The notes beneath the pieces were generated by a model. It was not told where the DNA came from. It searched no databases and saw only the letters and a program-made list of their open reading frames with translations. Both the position numbers and the translations under genes were made by a program. From Thermoplasmatota archaeon (GTDB taxonomy: Archaea; Thermoplasmatota; E2; UBA202; JdFR-43), in the NCBI GenBank assembly GCA_029258955.1, contig JAPDJT010000010.1, positions 1-64,000 of the forward strand: a DNA stretch of 64,000 nucleotides, given 5' to 3'. Within the stretch, counting starts at the first letter, position 1. Each line of letters opens with the position of its first letter. Positions 34,362 to 42,250 of this stretch are shown piece by piece.

Positions 34362-34434
34362 TAGCCCCGCCAGGATTCGAACCTGGGTCGTGAGGTCCAG
34401 AGCCTCACATGCTTGACCGCTACACCACGGGGCT
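34362..34434 (-). tRNA. tRNA-Gln (anticodon CTG)
   Basis: Read on the minus strand: acceptor AGCCCCG/CGGGGCT, anticodon stem TGAGG/CCTCA around CTCTGGA, T-stem CCAGG/CCTGG with TTCGAAT, discriminator A. The A1-T72 pair is the Gln identity type seen in archaea, where Glu-tRNA-Gln is usually amidated by GatDE. Confidence 0.94.
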
Positions 34435-34534
34435 ATCGATTTGTAAAATAACTACTGTTTAAATTTTTTACTTTCAATTGCTTCCTTATTTTTGATAGTA
34501 AAATTTAAATTGAGATGTGATTATAATAGCAGAT

Positions 34535-34609
34535 AGCGGGGTGGGGTAGTCAGGAAAACCCGTCGGGCTCATAACCCGAAGATCCGTGGTTCAAATCCAC
34601 GCCCCGCTA
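34535..34609 (+). tRNA. Initiator tRNA-Met (anticodon CAT)
   Basis: Acceptor AGCGGGG/CCCCGCT with the A1-T72 pair, and anticodon stem TCGGG/CCCGA ending in three G-C pairs next to loop CTCATAA. Both features mark the archaeal initiator. T-stem CGTGG/CCACG with TTCAAAT. A TATA-like atttaaat lies about 25-30 bp upstream. Confidence 0.93.
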
Positions 34610-35476
34610 CTATTCTATACCAATGTTCATGAATGCTTTTATGAACCATCCTATAGCAAATGAAATTCCTGCTATCCCCATGCTTATTATTGCCATTTCT
34701 AAAAACAGTTTTTTGAAATCTCTTTCCTTAACAACTGAAATAAAGAAAGTAAAGATGAAAATAATCAGTATAGCAAAAATTAGAGATATTGCCAAGGCAA
34801 CAAAAGGATTAGCTAATATGAAGAAGGGAAATACGAGCATTAAAACAGCTAAAATATAAGATAATCCTGTGTAAAAAGAAGCTTTTAATGGTTTATCGAA
34901 TTCTTCCGCCTTCTTTGCCAGATATTCTGAGGAAGCCATTGAAAGAGAAGCAGCTATTCCTGTAATTAAGCCAACAACTCCAATCAGCAATGTTTTTTGT
35001 AAAGCAAAAGTAAAACCAGCTAAAGCTCCTGTTAGCTCAACCAATGCATCATTTAAGCCTAAAACCATGGAGCTTACATAATTTATTTTCTCTTCTTCAA
35101 TCATATCTAAAAGTATTTTTTCATGCTTTTCTTCATCATCTATTATCTTCTCTGCCTCTGGATATAATTTTGCAATTTCCCTATATGCTTTTTCTGCGTT
35201 TCTTTCTCCTTTCTCCATTAACTTTAATGAAAAGGTTAAACCAAAAATTTTTGCAATAAGCAAATATTTTAAAATAAAGAGCTTTCTTGGTTTTACATCT
35301 TCTCCTGTAAATTTTTTCCATTCATTGTAATGGCGAAGTTCATCATTTCCAATTCTTTTCAAAATTTCTTTGTTTTTTCCTTTTGCCTTTTTAGCTAAGT
35401 GCTTATAAATGAAATGTTCAGTAATTTCGTTTTCTTGAAAATGTAATATTTTTTCTTTTAACTCCTTTTCAAGCAC
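34610..35476 (-). CDS. Rubrerythrin-CCC1/VIT1 fusion, iron or manganese transporter
   Basis: 288 residues. The N-terminal 140 residues form a ferritin-like four-helix domain with Glu and His ligands (NEITEHFIYKHLAKKA, GNDELRHYNEWKKF, DDEEKHEKILLDMIEEE). The C-terminal half is the CCC1/VIT1 membrane domain with five helices, the sequence VLGLNDALVELTGALAGFTFAL and a GIAASLSMASSEYLAKKAE loop. Such proteins probably export iron or manganese and sense it through the diiron domain. The stop codon starts directly at the end of initiator tRNA-Met on the other strand. Confidence 0.88.
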   Translation of the reverse strand: MLEKELKEKILHFQENEITEHFIYKHLAKKAKGKNKEILKRIGNDELRHYNEWKKFTGEDVKPRKLFILKYLLIAKIFGLTFSLKLMEKGERNAEKAYREIAKLYPEAEKIIDDEEKHEKILLDMIEEEKINYVSSMVLGLNDALVELTGALAGFTFALQKTLLIGVVGLITGIAASLSMASSEYLAKKAEEFDKPLKASFYTGLSYILAVLMLVFPFFILANPFVALAISLIFAILIIFIFTFFISVVKERDFKKLFLEMAIISMGIAGISFAIGWFIKAFMNIGIE

Positions 35477-35516
35477 AATCTAAATGAAAAAGAGAATAGA
35501 ATATTTTTCTATTTTT

Positions 35517-35660
35517 TTAAGATAAGGCACCTAATATAAAACCGCATTTTGGGCATACCTTACCAAAACCAATAAATGGAAAACGGAAAGGAAGATAACC
35601 ATAGCCAATTACATTTGGAATAACCTTAGGCTTTACTAATCCGCAATTAGGACATTTCAT
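35517..35660 (-). CDS. 47-residue double Zn-ribbon protein
   Basis: A short frame from ATG 35660 to TAA at 35519-35517. Two CPXCG knuckles (CPNCG at residues 3-7 and CPKCG at 36-40) flank an aromatic, Gly-rich middle (GYGYLPFRFPFIGFG). The spacing forms one Zn site from two halves. Its start overlaps the end of the upstream two-helix protein by 14 bases, implying translational coupling. Function unknown. Confidence 0.65.
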   Translation of the reverse strand: MKCPNCGLVKPKVIPNVIGYGYLPFRFPFIGFGKVCPKCGFILGALS

Positions 35661-35835
35661 TTAGCTTTATTTCATTAATTTCTTTTATTAAGCGATCTCT
35701 ATATATTTTCCTCAGCAATATGGCAATTCCCAATACCAAGAATATAAAAGCTATAACGAAAAGTAGAGGAAAATACAAGATAAGGAAAATTAACAAGATG
35801 CCCATTGCTAATAGCACCAAATATGCTCCCTTCAT
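35647..35835 (-). CDS. Small two-helix membrane protein
   Basis: 62 residues. Two hydrophobic helices (about 4-20 and 22-42) are followed by a charged tail RKIYRDRLIKEINEIKLNE. No family recognised. Its 3' end overlaps the Zn-ribbon gene by 14 bases, so the two proteins may work together at the membrane. Confidence 0.55.
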   Translation of the reverse strand: MKGAYLVLLAMGILLIFLILYFPLLFVIAFIFLVLGIAILLRKIYRDRLIKEINEIKLNEMS

Positions 35836-35884
35836 TATCTATTAAAGAATTATGCCAATACTAAAAAATTTGTTTTCCATGATG

Positions 35885-35948
35885 AATTAAATGAAAAATG
35901 CAAATTTATTTGCAGTAGAATTGCCATAACAACATTATGTTTTGTGAA
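35885..35948 (+). repeat. Truncated inverted-repeat element
   Basis: aattaaatgaaaaatgcaaa, then ttgcagtagaattgccataa and caacattatgtttt. It carries the right arm of the family (gccataacaacatt) and a shortened centre. It lies next to the stop codon of the C13-like peptidase. Confidence 0.5.
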
Positions 35949-35950
35949 CT

Positions 35951-37612
35951 TTATCCAACATAACTTATCTTGAGTTCTCCTTCGTAGCCATCATATATCA
36001 GAGGATTTTGGAAGAATCCTCCATATTCCCAACTGAAAGCATTCGTTTTGTCTCTTGCATAGGGATAAGCCTCCTCTGCGGATACCCACCCATCACCATT
36101 CTTATCAAGGCTCTTCTTTGGAAATGCTCCCTCGGAAAAATCTACGAGATAGTATATGAAAACACTGTTTTGGAACGGATCCCAAGGCCCTGCTGAATGT
36201 TCTCTGTCACTTGCTGTCAGTATGACCCTTCCATCTTTTGCCAAATCATCTATTGCCCATCCAGCCTGACAAGATTCAGCTATCACACATATCCCCTCAG
36301 CTCCGCACTGATCCAGCCATGAGTCCATCTCGTATCCATAGACTCTACTATCCTTGACAGCAAACATGTAATAGCTTATATCACCACCACTCCCACCATG
36401 AGATGTCCACATTACCAGATCGATATCGTCACTGTCATCTACGCTATCAAGCCACTCGATAGCATCTTTCACCTGACTTTTTGTTGGAGAGATCAGAATC
36501 TTAATATGGCTTGCATCCCACCCATGCGCTACAAGACAATCTCTCATGTCATAGGCATTTTGATCTGCATATTTTGTTGTTTTTCCTCCTATAACCTCCA
36601 AACATCCGAGCAATACAGCCCATCTCTCCACTATACCATCTGGTTCCTCACCGCTTGTATATGCGTAGGTTCTGAAGCAGAAATCTCTGCTTGAATCTTC
36701 TTGCCACTGCCAGTTATAATTCTCCTCACTGTAAAAACTCCCATTTTTATATGGATCTCCGATTCCATAATACCACTTATAGTAATTAAATTCATTCCCT
36801 CCTTCTTGGTAAACAACAATGTAGTATGTTTTGTTCCAGTGCAATTCAACATCAAAGCTTATATGAATCCATTTTTCTTTTCTTTCTATCTCTTCAGCCT
36901 TTATTCTTGTTTCAAAAATAAGAGAATTTCTTACATTTTCATCTGTAAAAATATCCCCAAGCTCACCATAAACAGCTACAACTAAATCCCCAAGAAATAA
37001 ATTTAACATATTAATCCATTCTCCAAAGATTTGCTTTAAAATCTTACCTGTTAATCCATGCCTAGCTATAAGCAAATCAATTCCATCAAATCCACATTTA
37101 CTTGGCTTAAATGATTGGGCATAAAATTTATCTCCATATATTTTAACAAAATCATCTGCTTTCTCCTGCTTTTGATCAACATCTCCAACATCTGCATTTT
37201 TAACCAAAACTCTTGCTATGCACTCATCCGTAAATTTTCCATCACTTACCTGTAATTTAACATAACCATTGTATGACTCATGATAAGCATAAGTTATTAT
37301 TGGAGAAGAAAGCCATTTTGTATCCCATACACCATCATTATCAAAATCCCATCTGTATTGCAATGCATCTCCATTTGGATCATAGCTTGATGAAGCATCA
37401 AAAACAATAGCTTTTCCTACAATCCCTTCATAGCAATATTCCTTCATTAAAGCAACAGGAGAATAATTTGCATGAGATGAATGGCAAGAATAAAATTGCA
37501 TATTGCCATTAAAATTGCCAATGGAAACATCCTTTTCCATTTCTTTTTCTTCATTCATTCCAAAGGGGAACATAATTAAAATGGCAATAATTATGCATAG
37601 CCATTTTGCCAT
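35951..37612 (-). CDS. Secreted C13-like (legumain/caspase-type) cysteine peptidase with PKD domain
   Basis: 553 residues from ATG 37612 (a TTG 15 bases upstream gives a weaker start). Signal peptide about 1-19. A PKD-like domain covers about 60-140 (FDASSSYDPNGDALQYRWDFDNDG). The middle (about 150-320) is beta-rich and resembles a carbohydrate or lectin-like fold. The peptidase domain (about 330-553) has the clan CD pair: His405 in WTSHGGSGG and Cys448 in IAESCQAG. An EF-hand-like loop DKNGDGWVSAEEA near residue 510 probably binds calcium. It is predicted to be an extracellular endopeptidase; the cleavage site preference is unknown. Confidence 0.82.
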   Translation of the reverse strand: MAKWLCIIIAILIMFPFGMNEEKEMEKDVSIGNFNGNMQFYSCHSSHANYSPVALMKEYCYEGIVGKAIVFDASSSYDPNGDALQYRWDFDNDGVWDTKWLSSPIITYAYHESYNGYVKLQVSDGKFTDECIARVLVKNADVGDVDQKQEKADDFVKIYGDKFYAQSFKPSKCGFDGIDLLIARHGLTGKILKQIFGEWINMLNLFLGDLVVAVYGELGDIFTDENVRNSLIFETRIKAEEIERKEKWIHISFDVELHWNKTYYIVVYQEGGNEFNYYKWYYGIGDPYKNGSFYSEENYNWQWQEDSSRDFCFRTYAYTSGEEPDGIVERWAVLLGCLEVIGGKTTKYADQNAYDMRDCLVAHGWDASHIKILISPTKSQVKDAIEWLDSVDDSDDIDLVMWTSHGGSGGDISYYMFAVKDSRVYGYEMDSWLDQCGAEGICVIAESCQAGWAIDDLAKDGRVILTASDREHSAGPWDPFQNSVFIYYLVDFSEGAFPKKSLDKNGDGWVSAEEAYPYARDKTNAFSWEYGGFFQNPLIYDGYEGELKISYVG

Positions 37613-37660
37613 GATAAGAAATGGCAAGAAAAAGAAAAAATTTACGGATTTTGAGCTTAG

Positions 37661-38572
37661 TTATTTTAACAATCCTTCTATAATTAATTCTGTTGCTTCT
37701 TCCTCGCCCAGCCCGCGAGCCATTAGTGTTTCGAGTTGCTTTTTATCTACGCTTCCTATTGCTGCTTCATGCGTAACATGTGCTTTTGGATGCCTTACTT
37801 CTACAACTGGAATTGCAATAGCTTTTGCATTCCCTTTTATAATTTCTTTACAATCAACATGTCCTCTTGCATATGCTTCTAAAGCAACTATTTTGTTGTA
37901 AATTTCTGCCTGAGCGTTTTCCCTTACAGCTATTCTTGATTTTAAGGCTCCTCTTGATTTCTCTTTTAAAACAGCATCCTCCTTTACTTTTATTATGTCA
38001 TCTTTCCATCCACTTGCTTTAGTTGTCATTTCAATTACGCTATTTTCACCTCCTTCTGCTTCATAATCTATTTCTACATTTCCAGCTCTTCCTTGAATTA
38101 ATTCAAACTCTGTAACATATTTTGCATTTTTAGCAACTTTTACTTTTGCCATTGATTTTATCTTCACCTTAGCATCAAAGCTATGAATGTGTTTTTCAAT
38201 GTAACTATATGAAGCATTTTCATCTATGCTTATTTTTGCATCCATTATGTGCTTTGCATTTCCTTTTGGGAATATACAATGGGAAAAGAAAGAAACCTTA
38301 GCATTTTTTCCTATATGAATACTCATTTTTATTTTCTGCAATATATTTTCCTTAGTTGAGCCGAAGCACAAATGAACGGGTTTTTTAATAACAGTATTTG
38401 GAGCAATATCTAATTTAACTTTTACACCGTCCTTAATTTCTTTCGTTTCTATTCTTATTCCCTTTATGCTTCTTTTGCTAACAACTTTATCAACATCTAT
38501 CATTAAATGGGCTGTATTCTCATCTTTTAAAGCATCATCAATTTCAGCAAGTTTTGCCAAATCAACATTCAT
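37661..38572 (-). CDS. sufB: SufB/SufD-type Fe-S cluster scaffold protein
   Basis: 303 residues from ATG 38572. The start is chosen because AGGTGA lies just upstream and the longer frame (to 38668) runs far into sufC. The sequence is a long right-handed beta-helix typical of the SufBD family (KASGWKDDIIKVKEDAVLKEKSRGALKSRIAV, EVRHPKAHVTHEAAIGSVDKKQLETLMARGLGEEEA). Archaeal SUF systems are often just SufB and SufC, as here. The overlap with sufC is 11 bases. SufBC assembles [4Fe-4S] clusters for proteins such as Tes, ferredoxin and the radical SAM enzymes of this window. Confidence 0.9.
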   Translation of the reverse strand: MNVDLAKLAEIDDALKDENTAHLMIDVDKVVSKRSIKGIRIETKEIKDGVKVKLDIAPNTVIKKPVHLCFGSTKENILQKIKMSIHIGKNAKVSFFSHCIFPKGNAKHIMDAKISIDENASYSYIEKHIHSFDAKVKIKSMAKVKVAKNAKYVTEFELIQGRAGNVEIDYEAEGGENSVIEMTTKASGWKDDIIKVKEDAVLKEKSRGALKSRIAVRENAQAEIYNKIVALEAYARGHVDCKEIIKGNAKAIAIPVVEVRHPKAHVTHEAAIGSVDKKQLETLMARGLGEEEATELIIEGLLK

Positions 38573-39284
38573 ATCCTTCACCTGCCTTCTTATATGGACA
38601 AGGAATGCATTTCTTTTCAAAATATGGGACAATTTTTTCCTTACTACCTTTTTCAACAACAATGCCATTACACATTAAAATTGCATCTTCTGCTTGCTTT
38701 AAAACTGCTAAACTATGAGTAATAAGGATTACAGTTATTCCTTCCTCTTTAAGCAGTTTAATAACTTTAAAAATGTTATTTAAGGAAGCTATATCGATGC
38801 CAGAATCTGGTTCATCAAGCATAACAAGTTTGGGCTTCATTAACAGAATGGAAGCTAGTTCAATTTTCTTTCTTTCTCCCCCACTTAGAGTTTTATCTAA
38901 AGCCCTCTTTAAATAATCTGCATTTAATCCAACAGTTTCCAATGCTTTCTTTAATTCCTCTTTATCCTTTTTCTTTGCAGATACCAAAAGATATTTTTCT
39001 ACTGTAAGTCCTTCATATCTTGCTGGCTCCTGCCACGCCAAGGTTATTCCACGCTTAGCCCTCTCATCTATGCTTAAATTTTTAATACTCTTTCCTTCAA
39101 AAATTATATCTCCCTCTATATTTCTGTAGCCATCTAAACCCATTATAACATATGCTAATGTTGATTTTCCTGCCCCATTAGGGCCGACTAAAGCATATAT
39201 TTTATTTTTCTCAAAATGAATATTTATCTTCTTCAAAATTTCTTTGCCATTGATTTTTAAGCTTATATCTTGCAATTCGAGCAT
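38562..39284 (-). CDS. sufC: SufC ATPase
   Basis: 240 residues. ABC-type ATPase of the SUF system: Walker A GPNGAGKST (about 34-42), signature LSGGERKK (about 133-140), Walker B KLVMLDEPDSGID (about 152-164) and the switch His in ITHS. The C-terminus has an unusual Cys cluster CIPCPYKKAGEGYEC, not part of the canonical fold, which might bind a metal. The promoter carries the palindrome AATATTAC-GCT-GTAATATA between the TATA box and the start codon, consistent with repression. Confidence 0.93.
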   Translation of the reverse strand: MLELQDISLKINGKEILKKINIHFEKNKIYALVGPNGAGKSTLAYVIMGLDGYRNIEGDIIFEGKSIKNLSIDERAKRGITLAWQEPARYEGLTVEKYLLVSAKKKDKEELKKALETVGLNADYLKRALDKTLSGGERKKIELASILLMKPKLVMLDEPDSGIDIASLNNIFKVIKLLKEEGITVILITHSLAVLKQAEDAILMCNGIVVEKGSKEKIVPYFEKKCIPCPYKKAGEGYEC

Positions 39285-39290
39285 TTTTGC

Positions 39291-39309
39291 AATATTACGC
39301 TGTAATATA
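39291..39309 (-). promoter_or_regulatory. Palindromic operator at the sufCB promoter
   Basis: AATATTAC-GCT-GTAATATA: two 8-bp arms (one mismatch) around three bases, lying between a TATA-like aatttatata and the sufC ATG. The same palindrome, with the same layout, precedes tes (51812-51830), and a version with a weaker right arm lies at the fprA promoter (41152-41170). Confidence 0.7.
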
Positions 39310-39377
39310 TAAATTTAACTCTTTAGCAAAATATTTATCAACCAAAAACTTCATTTTCTTACCCTTTGCCTTTATTT

Positions 39378-39683
39378 TTAAATATTTTTCTTAACTTTTA
39401 TTTTTATTTCATCCAGTCTAAATGAAAAATCTTTTGATACATCTTCTTCATATTTTCCTTCTGGCTCAATTTCCGCCAGCCCAGCCAAAACATAACCAGG
39501 AGTGCCTAAGAAATATCTGCCGAGAAAAGCATAAAATATTGCTTCCAACAAATATTTTATTTTATCTTTCCTGTTAAAAAGCTTTCCTCTATATTTTCCA
39601 TATATAATTCCATTTTCTATTTTCAAATCATAAATTTCATGCCTAAGAGGAGTAAAGCTTAATTTTATTGCCCTACACTCCAC
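39378..39683 (-). CDS. Hypothetical protein, 101 residues
   Basis: No family recognised. Starts at GTG 39683. A soluble, basic protein with a central hydrophobic segment (LLEAIFYAFLGRYFLGTPGYVLAGLAEIE, about residues 45-73) that could be an amphipathic helix or a short hairpin rather than a membrane span. It lies alone between sufC and a repeat pair. Confidence 0.5.
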   Translation of the reverse strand: MECRAIKLSFTPLRHEIYDLKIENGIIYGKYRGKLFNRKDKIKYLLEAIFYAFLGRYFLGTPGYVLAGLAEIEPEGKYEEDVSKDFSFRLDEIKIKVKKNI

Positions 39684-39716
39684 AATTCTATAACAACGTT
39701 ATTTTTTATTTTCTTT

Positions 39717-39892
39717 GGAAAAATGAAAAGATGTTGTTACAGCACCTTTTAAATGAGTTTCTTCACCAATAACAATCATTTTTCATTCACAACTTGAGAA
39801 AATTAATGAAACGAGATGTCGTTATGGTAGATTTTATTATTGAATGGGGAGAAGTATTATTGGCATAGCATTTCATTCGTATTAGCTATTTC
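39717..39892 (+). repeat. Two adjacent inverted-repeat elements
   Basis: Copies at about 39717-39793 (aaaatgaaaagatgttgtta, ataacaatcatttttcattc) and 39794-39892 (attaatgaaacgagatgtcg, then ttattggcatagcatttcat). Both have arms facing each other, at the family spacing. They fill the gap downstream of the fprA stop. Confidence 0.65.
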
Positions 39893-39905
39893 AATGCATA
39901 TAACT

Positions 39906-41084
39906 TTATTCAATTCCCTTTTCTTTATGTTTTTCTGCTATTTTTCTTGCTAATGCATTTAATGCATCAAAATCTTTTTCTTTGGGGTAACCTCTTGCTA
40001 TAACCGGCTCAATTAATTCTGCTTTTAACTTAAACATACTTTTTGCCTGCTCTATTACTTTTCCTCCCCATCCATATGAAACAATCATTGAAACAAATTT
40101 TGTTTTTGGATTTAATGCATTAGCCAAATAAAATGCATACAATGCTAATGGATGCATTCCAGTTAAGACTGTAGGAGTAGCTAAAACAAGAGTTGAGGCA
40201 TCTACTAAAGCCATGGCTGACTCACCAATATCTGTTACAGTTAAATTGAAAAGCTTATAAGGAAGCCCATTTTCTTCTAAAGCTTTAATAAAATGCCTTA
40301 CCATAACCTCAATGCTTCCATGCATTGAAACGTATGCAACTATTACTTCTTTCTTCACTTTATCAGAAACCCAATTCTCATATGCTTTGAATATGTCTTC
40401 TGGTTTCCTATAGATTGGACCATGACTTGGAGCAATCATTTTAATTTCCATTTGCTCCAACCTTTCCAAATATTTTTTGATTTTATTGCGGAATGGCATC
40501 ATTATCTCTGCATAATAACGTTTTGCCGATTCATATATGCGAGGATTTTCATCTGCATATATTCTGCTTGTTGCTAAATGACTCCCAAATAAATCACATG
40601 TAAACAAAATTTTATCTTCTCTTAAATAGGAAAGAACAGTTTCTGGCCAATGAACCCATGGAGCGGAGATGAATTGTAAACTTCTTTTTCCTAAGGATAT
40701 ATTTTGACCATCTTCAACAGCAATTATTTTTTCTTCTGGAATTAGCAAATGTTCCTTTAAAAGCTCTTTGCCAAGCTTACTTGCAATTACTTTTGCTTCC
40801 TTATATTTTTCCAAAATATCTGGAATGGCTCCAGAATGGTCCTGCTCCGTATGGTGGGAAACAATATAATCTATTCTTTGTACATTCATTTCATCCAAAC
40901 TTTCCAATAATTCATCCCTCTTGGAAGGATCAACAGTATCTATAAGTGCTATCTTTTCATCTTTTATAAGATAAGCATTATAGCTTGTCCCATCTGGAAG
41001 AGGAATTAATTCATCAAAAAGCCTTCTATCCCAATGCATTGCTCCCATAAAATAAATTCCGTCTGCAATTTCCTTAACAATCAT
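39906..41084 (-). CDS. fprA: Flavodiiron protein (FprA-type oxygen reductase)
   Basis: 392 residues. The N-terminal metallo-beta-lactamase domain has the diiron ligands in SHHTEQDHSG (about 80-89), PWVHWPET (about 148), TCDLFGSH (about 165-172) and SHGP (about 226). The C-terminal flavodoxin domain starts near residue 250 (VIVAYVSMHGSIEVM). The enzyme reduces O2 to water (or NO to N2O) with electrons from rubredoxin or F420H2. The ribosome-binding site is GGAGGTGATG. It is preceded by an operator-like palindrome and a small HTH gene, and is the last member of the oxidative-stress run. Confidence 0.94.
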   Translation of the reverse strand: MIVKEIADGIYFMGAMHWDRRLFDELIPLPDGTSYNAYLIKDEKIALIDTVDPSKRDELLESLDEMNVQRIDYIVSHHTEQDHSGAIPDILEKYKEAKVIASKLGKELLKEHLLIPEEKIIAVEDGQNISLGKRSLQFISAPWVHWPETVLSYLREDKILFTCDLFGSHLATSRIYADENPRIYESAKRYYAEIMMPFRNKIKKYLERLEQMEIKMIAPSHGPIYRKPEDIFKAYENWVSDKVKKEVIVAYVSMHGSIEVMVRHFIKALEENGLPYKLFNLTVTDIGESAMALVDASTLVLATPTVLTGMHPLALYAFYLANALNPKTKFVSMIVSYGWGGKVIEQAKSMFKLKAELIEPVIARGYPKEKDFDALNALARKIAEKHKEKGIE

Positions 41085-41151
41085 TTCATCACCTCCATAT
41101 ATATCAAATAACTTTTTTCAAACATATTCTCTATCCTTTTAATTCCTTTTA

Positions 41152-41170
41152 AATATTACGGCGTAATAAC
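41152..41170 (-). promoter_or_regulatory. Palindromic operator at the fprA promoter
   Basis: AATATTAC-GGC-GTAATAAC, six of eight arm bases paired. It overlaps a TATA-like atatttaaaag on the minus strand, so a bound protein would block TBP/TFB. It lies directly downstream of the HTH gene stop codon. Confidence 0.55.
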
Positions 41171-41178
41171 AAATAAAA

Positions 41179-41358
41179 TTAGGGAAGAGAATAGTAACAT
41201 CTCTTTGGCACAATTAGCTTTCCTTCTTCCTTCAACTTCTTTATTATTTTTGAAACTTCCTTTTTATCTAAGCCAGTCATTTCTGCAACATCTCCGGGGC
41301 GTAAAGGTTTTCCAGCTTTTTTGAATGCTTCCAATACCATCTTTTCTTTTTCTTCCAT
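41179..41358 (-). CDS. Small winged-helix DNA-binding protein, 59 residues
   Basis: A short frame from ATG 41358 with a perfect GGTGAT ribosome-binding site. The sequence has the helix-turn-helix pattern of MarR/ArsR-type winged helices: AFKKAGKPLRPGDVAEMTGLDKKEVSKIIKKLKEEGKLIV, with a wing ending CYYSLP. It has no sensor domain beyond one Cys. It lies between rubrerythrin and fprA, nine bases from an operator-like palindrome, so it is a candidate local regulator. It probably acts as a dimer. Confidence 0.7.
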   Translation of the reverse strand: MEEKEKMVLEAFKKAGKPLRPGDVAEMTGLDKKEVSKIIKKLKEEGKLIVPKRCYYSLP

Positions 41359-41366
41359 TTTATCAC

Positions 41367-41867
41367 CTAAAATCTCCTAAATTTGTCTTTTGATGCTCCA
41401 CAAATTGGGCAATCTATTGGCTCCCCAATGTGCGTGTATCCGCATACAGGACAAATATAAATCTCATCAATGTCTATATCTTTTCCTTTTTCTGCTTCTT
41501 CTTTAGCCCTTTTATACAAATCTGCATGTATTTTTTCTGCTTCTAAGGCATATTTAATGCTTAGCTGTGCATTGTTTTCATTTTGAAGTTTTGCTATTGC
41601 ATCATATGCTGGATACATCTCCTCAACTTCAAATGTTTCTCCTTCAATAGCTTTATTTATATTTTCAATAATGTTTCCCACCATGCCAAGGTTTCTTGCA
41701 TGATTTCTTGCATGAACAAATTCTGCATATGCTATTGCCTTGAAAAGCTTAGCCAAGTTTTTATATCTCTTTTCCTCTGCTAACTCAGCAAAAATTAAGT
41801 ATTTCATATGAGCCGTTGACTCTCCAGCGAAAGCTTCCTGTAAAGCTTTCTCAGTCATTTTCCTCAT
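41367..41867 (-). CDS. rbr: Rubrerythrin
   Basis: 166 residues from ATG 41867, preceded by AAAGGAGGA; an in-frame ATG 21 bases upstream overlaps the desulfoferrodoxin gene. The diiron domain ligands are in AFAGESTAHMKYLIFAE (about 13-29), AEFVHARNH and ALEAEKIHADLY; the C-terminal rubredoxin-like site is CPVCGY and CPICGA. Rubrerythrin reduces hydrogen peroxide in anaerobes. The gene lies between desulfoferrodoxin and a small HTH gene in the same operon. Confidence 0.95.
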   Translation of the reverse strand: MRKMTEKALQEAFAGESTAHMKYLIFAELAEEKRYKNLAKLFKAIAYAEFVHARNHARNLGMVGNIIENINKAIEGETFEVEEMYPAYDAIAKLQNENNAQLSIKYALEAEKIHADLYKRAKEEAEKGKDIDIDEIYICPVCGYTHIGEPIDCPICGASKDKFRRF

Positions 41868-41869
41868 TT

Positions 41870-42250
41870 TTATTCCTCCTTTGCCCAAAGTCCATGAATT
41901 GTGCAGTATTCTCTTGCCATTTTTACTTTTTCAACATTAAACTCTGCTAGTGGTTTGTCCCCTGGCTTTAAATATTTCCTAAGAACTTTGTCATCTGGAG
42001 TAATTATTTCAATCATTTCTATATAATGTTCTTCTTCCATTGGATGATCAACGCTACCAACTTTTACAATAACTTTTCCTTCCTTCTTTTCTATTACTGG
42101 CAAATGCTTTTCATATCCCTGCTCTTCTTTCTTTACTTCTAGCAATTTCATTGGTTGTCCGCAACAATAAAGCTGACCTTTCCCTCCATGCAAAACTTCA
42201 ATAATATTTCCACATATCTCGCATTTATAAACTTCATGTCTTTCTGCCAT
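41870..42250 (-). CDS. dfx: Desulfoferrodoxin (superoxide reductase, two-centre type)
   Basis: 126 residues. The N-terminal rubredoxin-like center I uses CEIC (residues 10-13) and CC (about 29-30). The catalytic center II uses His and Cys ligands in [15 protein letters not shown] and EYCTIHGLW. The enzyme reduces superoxide to peroxide without making oxygen, and the peroxide passes to rubrerythrin and peroxiredoxin encoded beside it. It directly abuts the ferritin-like gene and overlaps a longer potential rubrerythrin start. Confidence 0.95.
   Translation of the reverse strand: MAERHEVYKCEICGNIIEVLHGGKGQLYCCGQPMKLLEVKKEEQGYEKHLPVIEKKEGKVIVKVGSVDHPMEEEHYIEMIEIITPDDKVLRKYLKPGDKPLAEFNVEKVKMAREYCTIHGLWAKEE

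Noticed and set aside
35870-35900. Box C/D sRNA starting at ccatgatgaa
   Set aside because: Only a C-like box is present; no CTGA at guide distance and no terminal stem.
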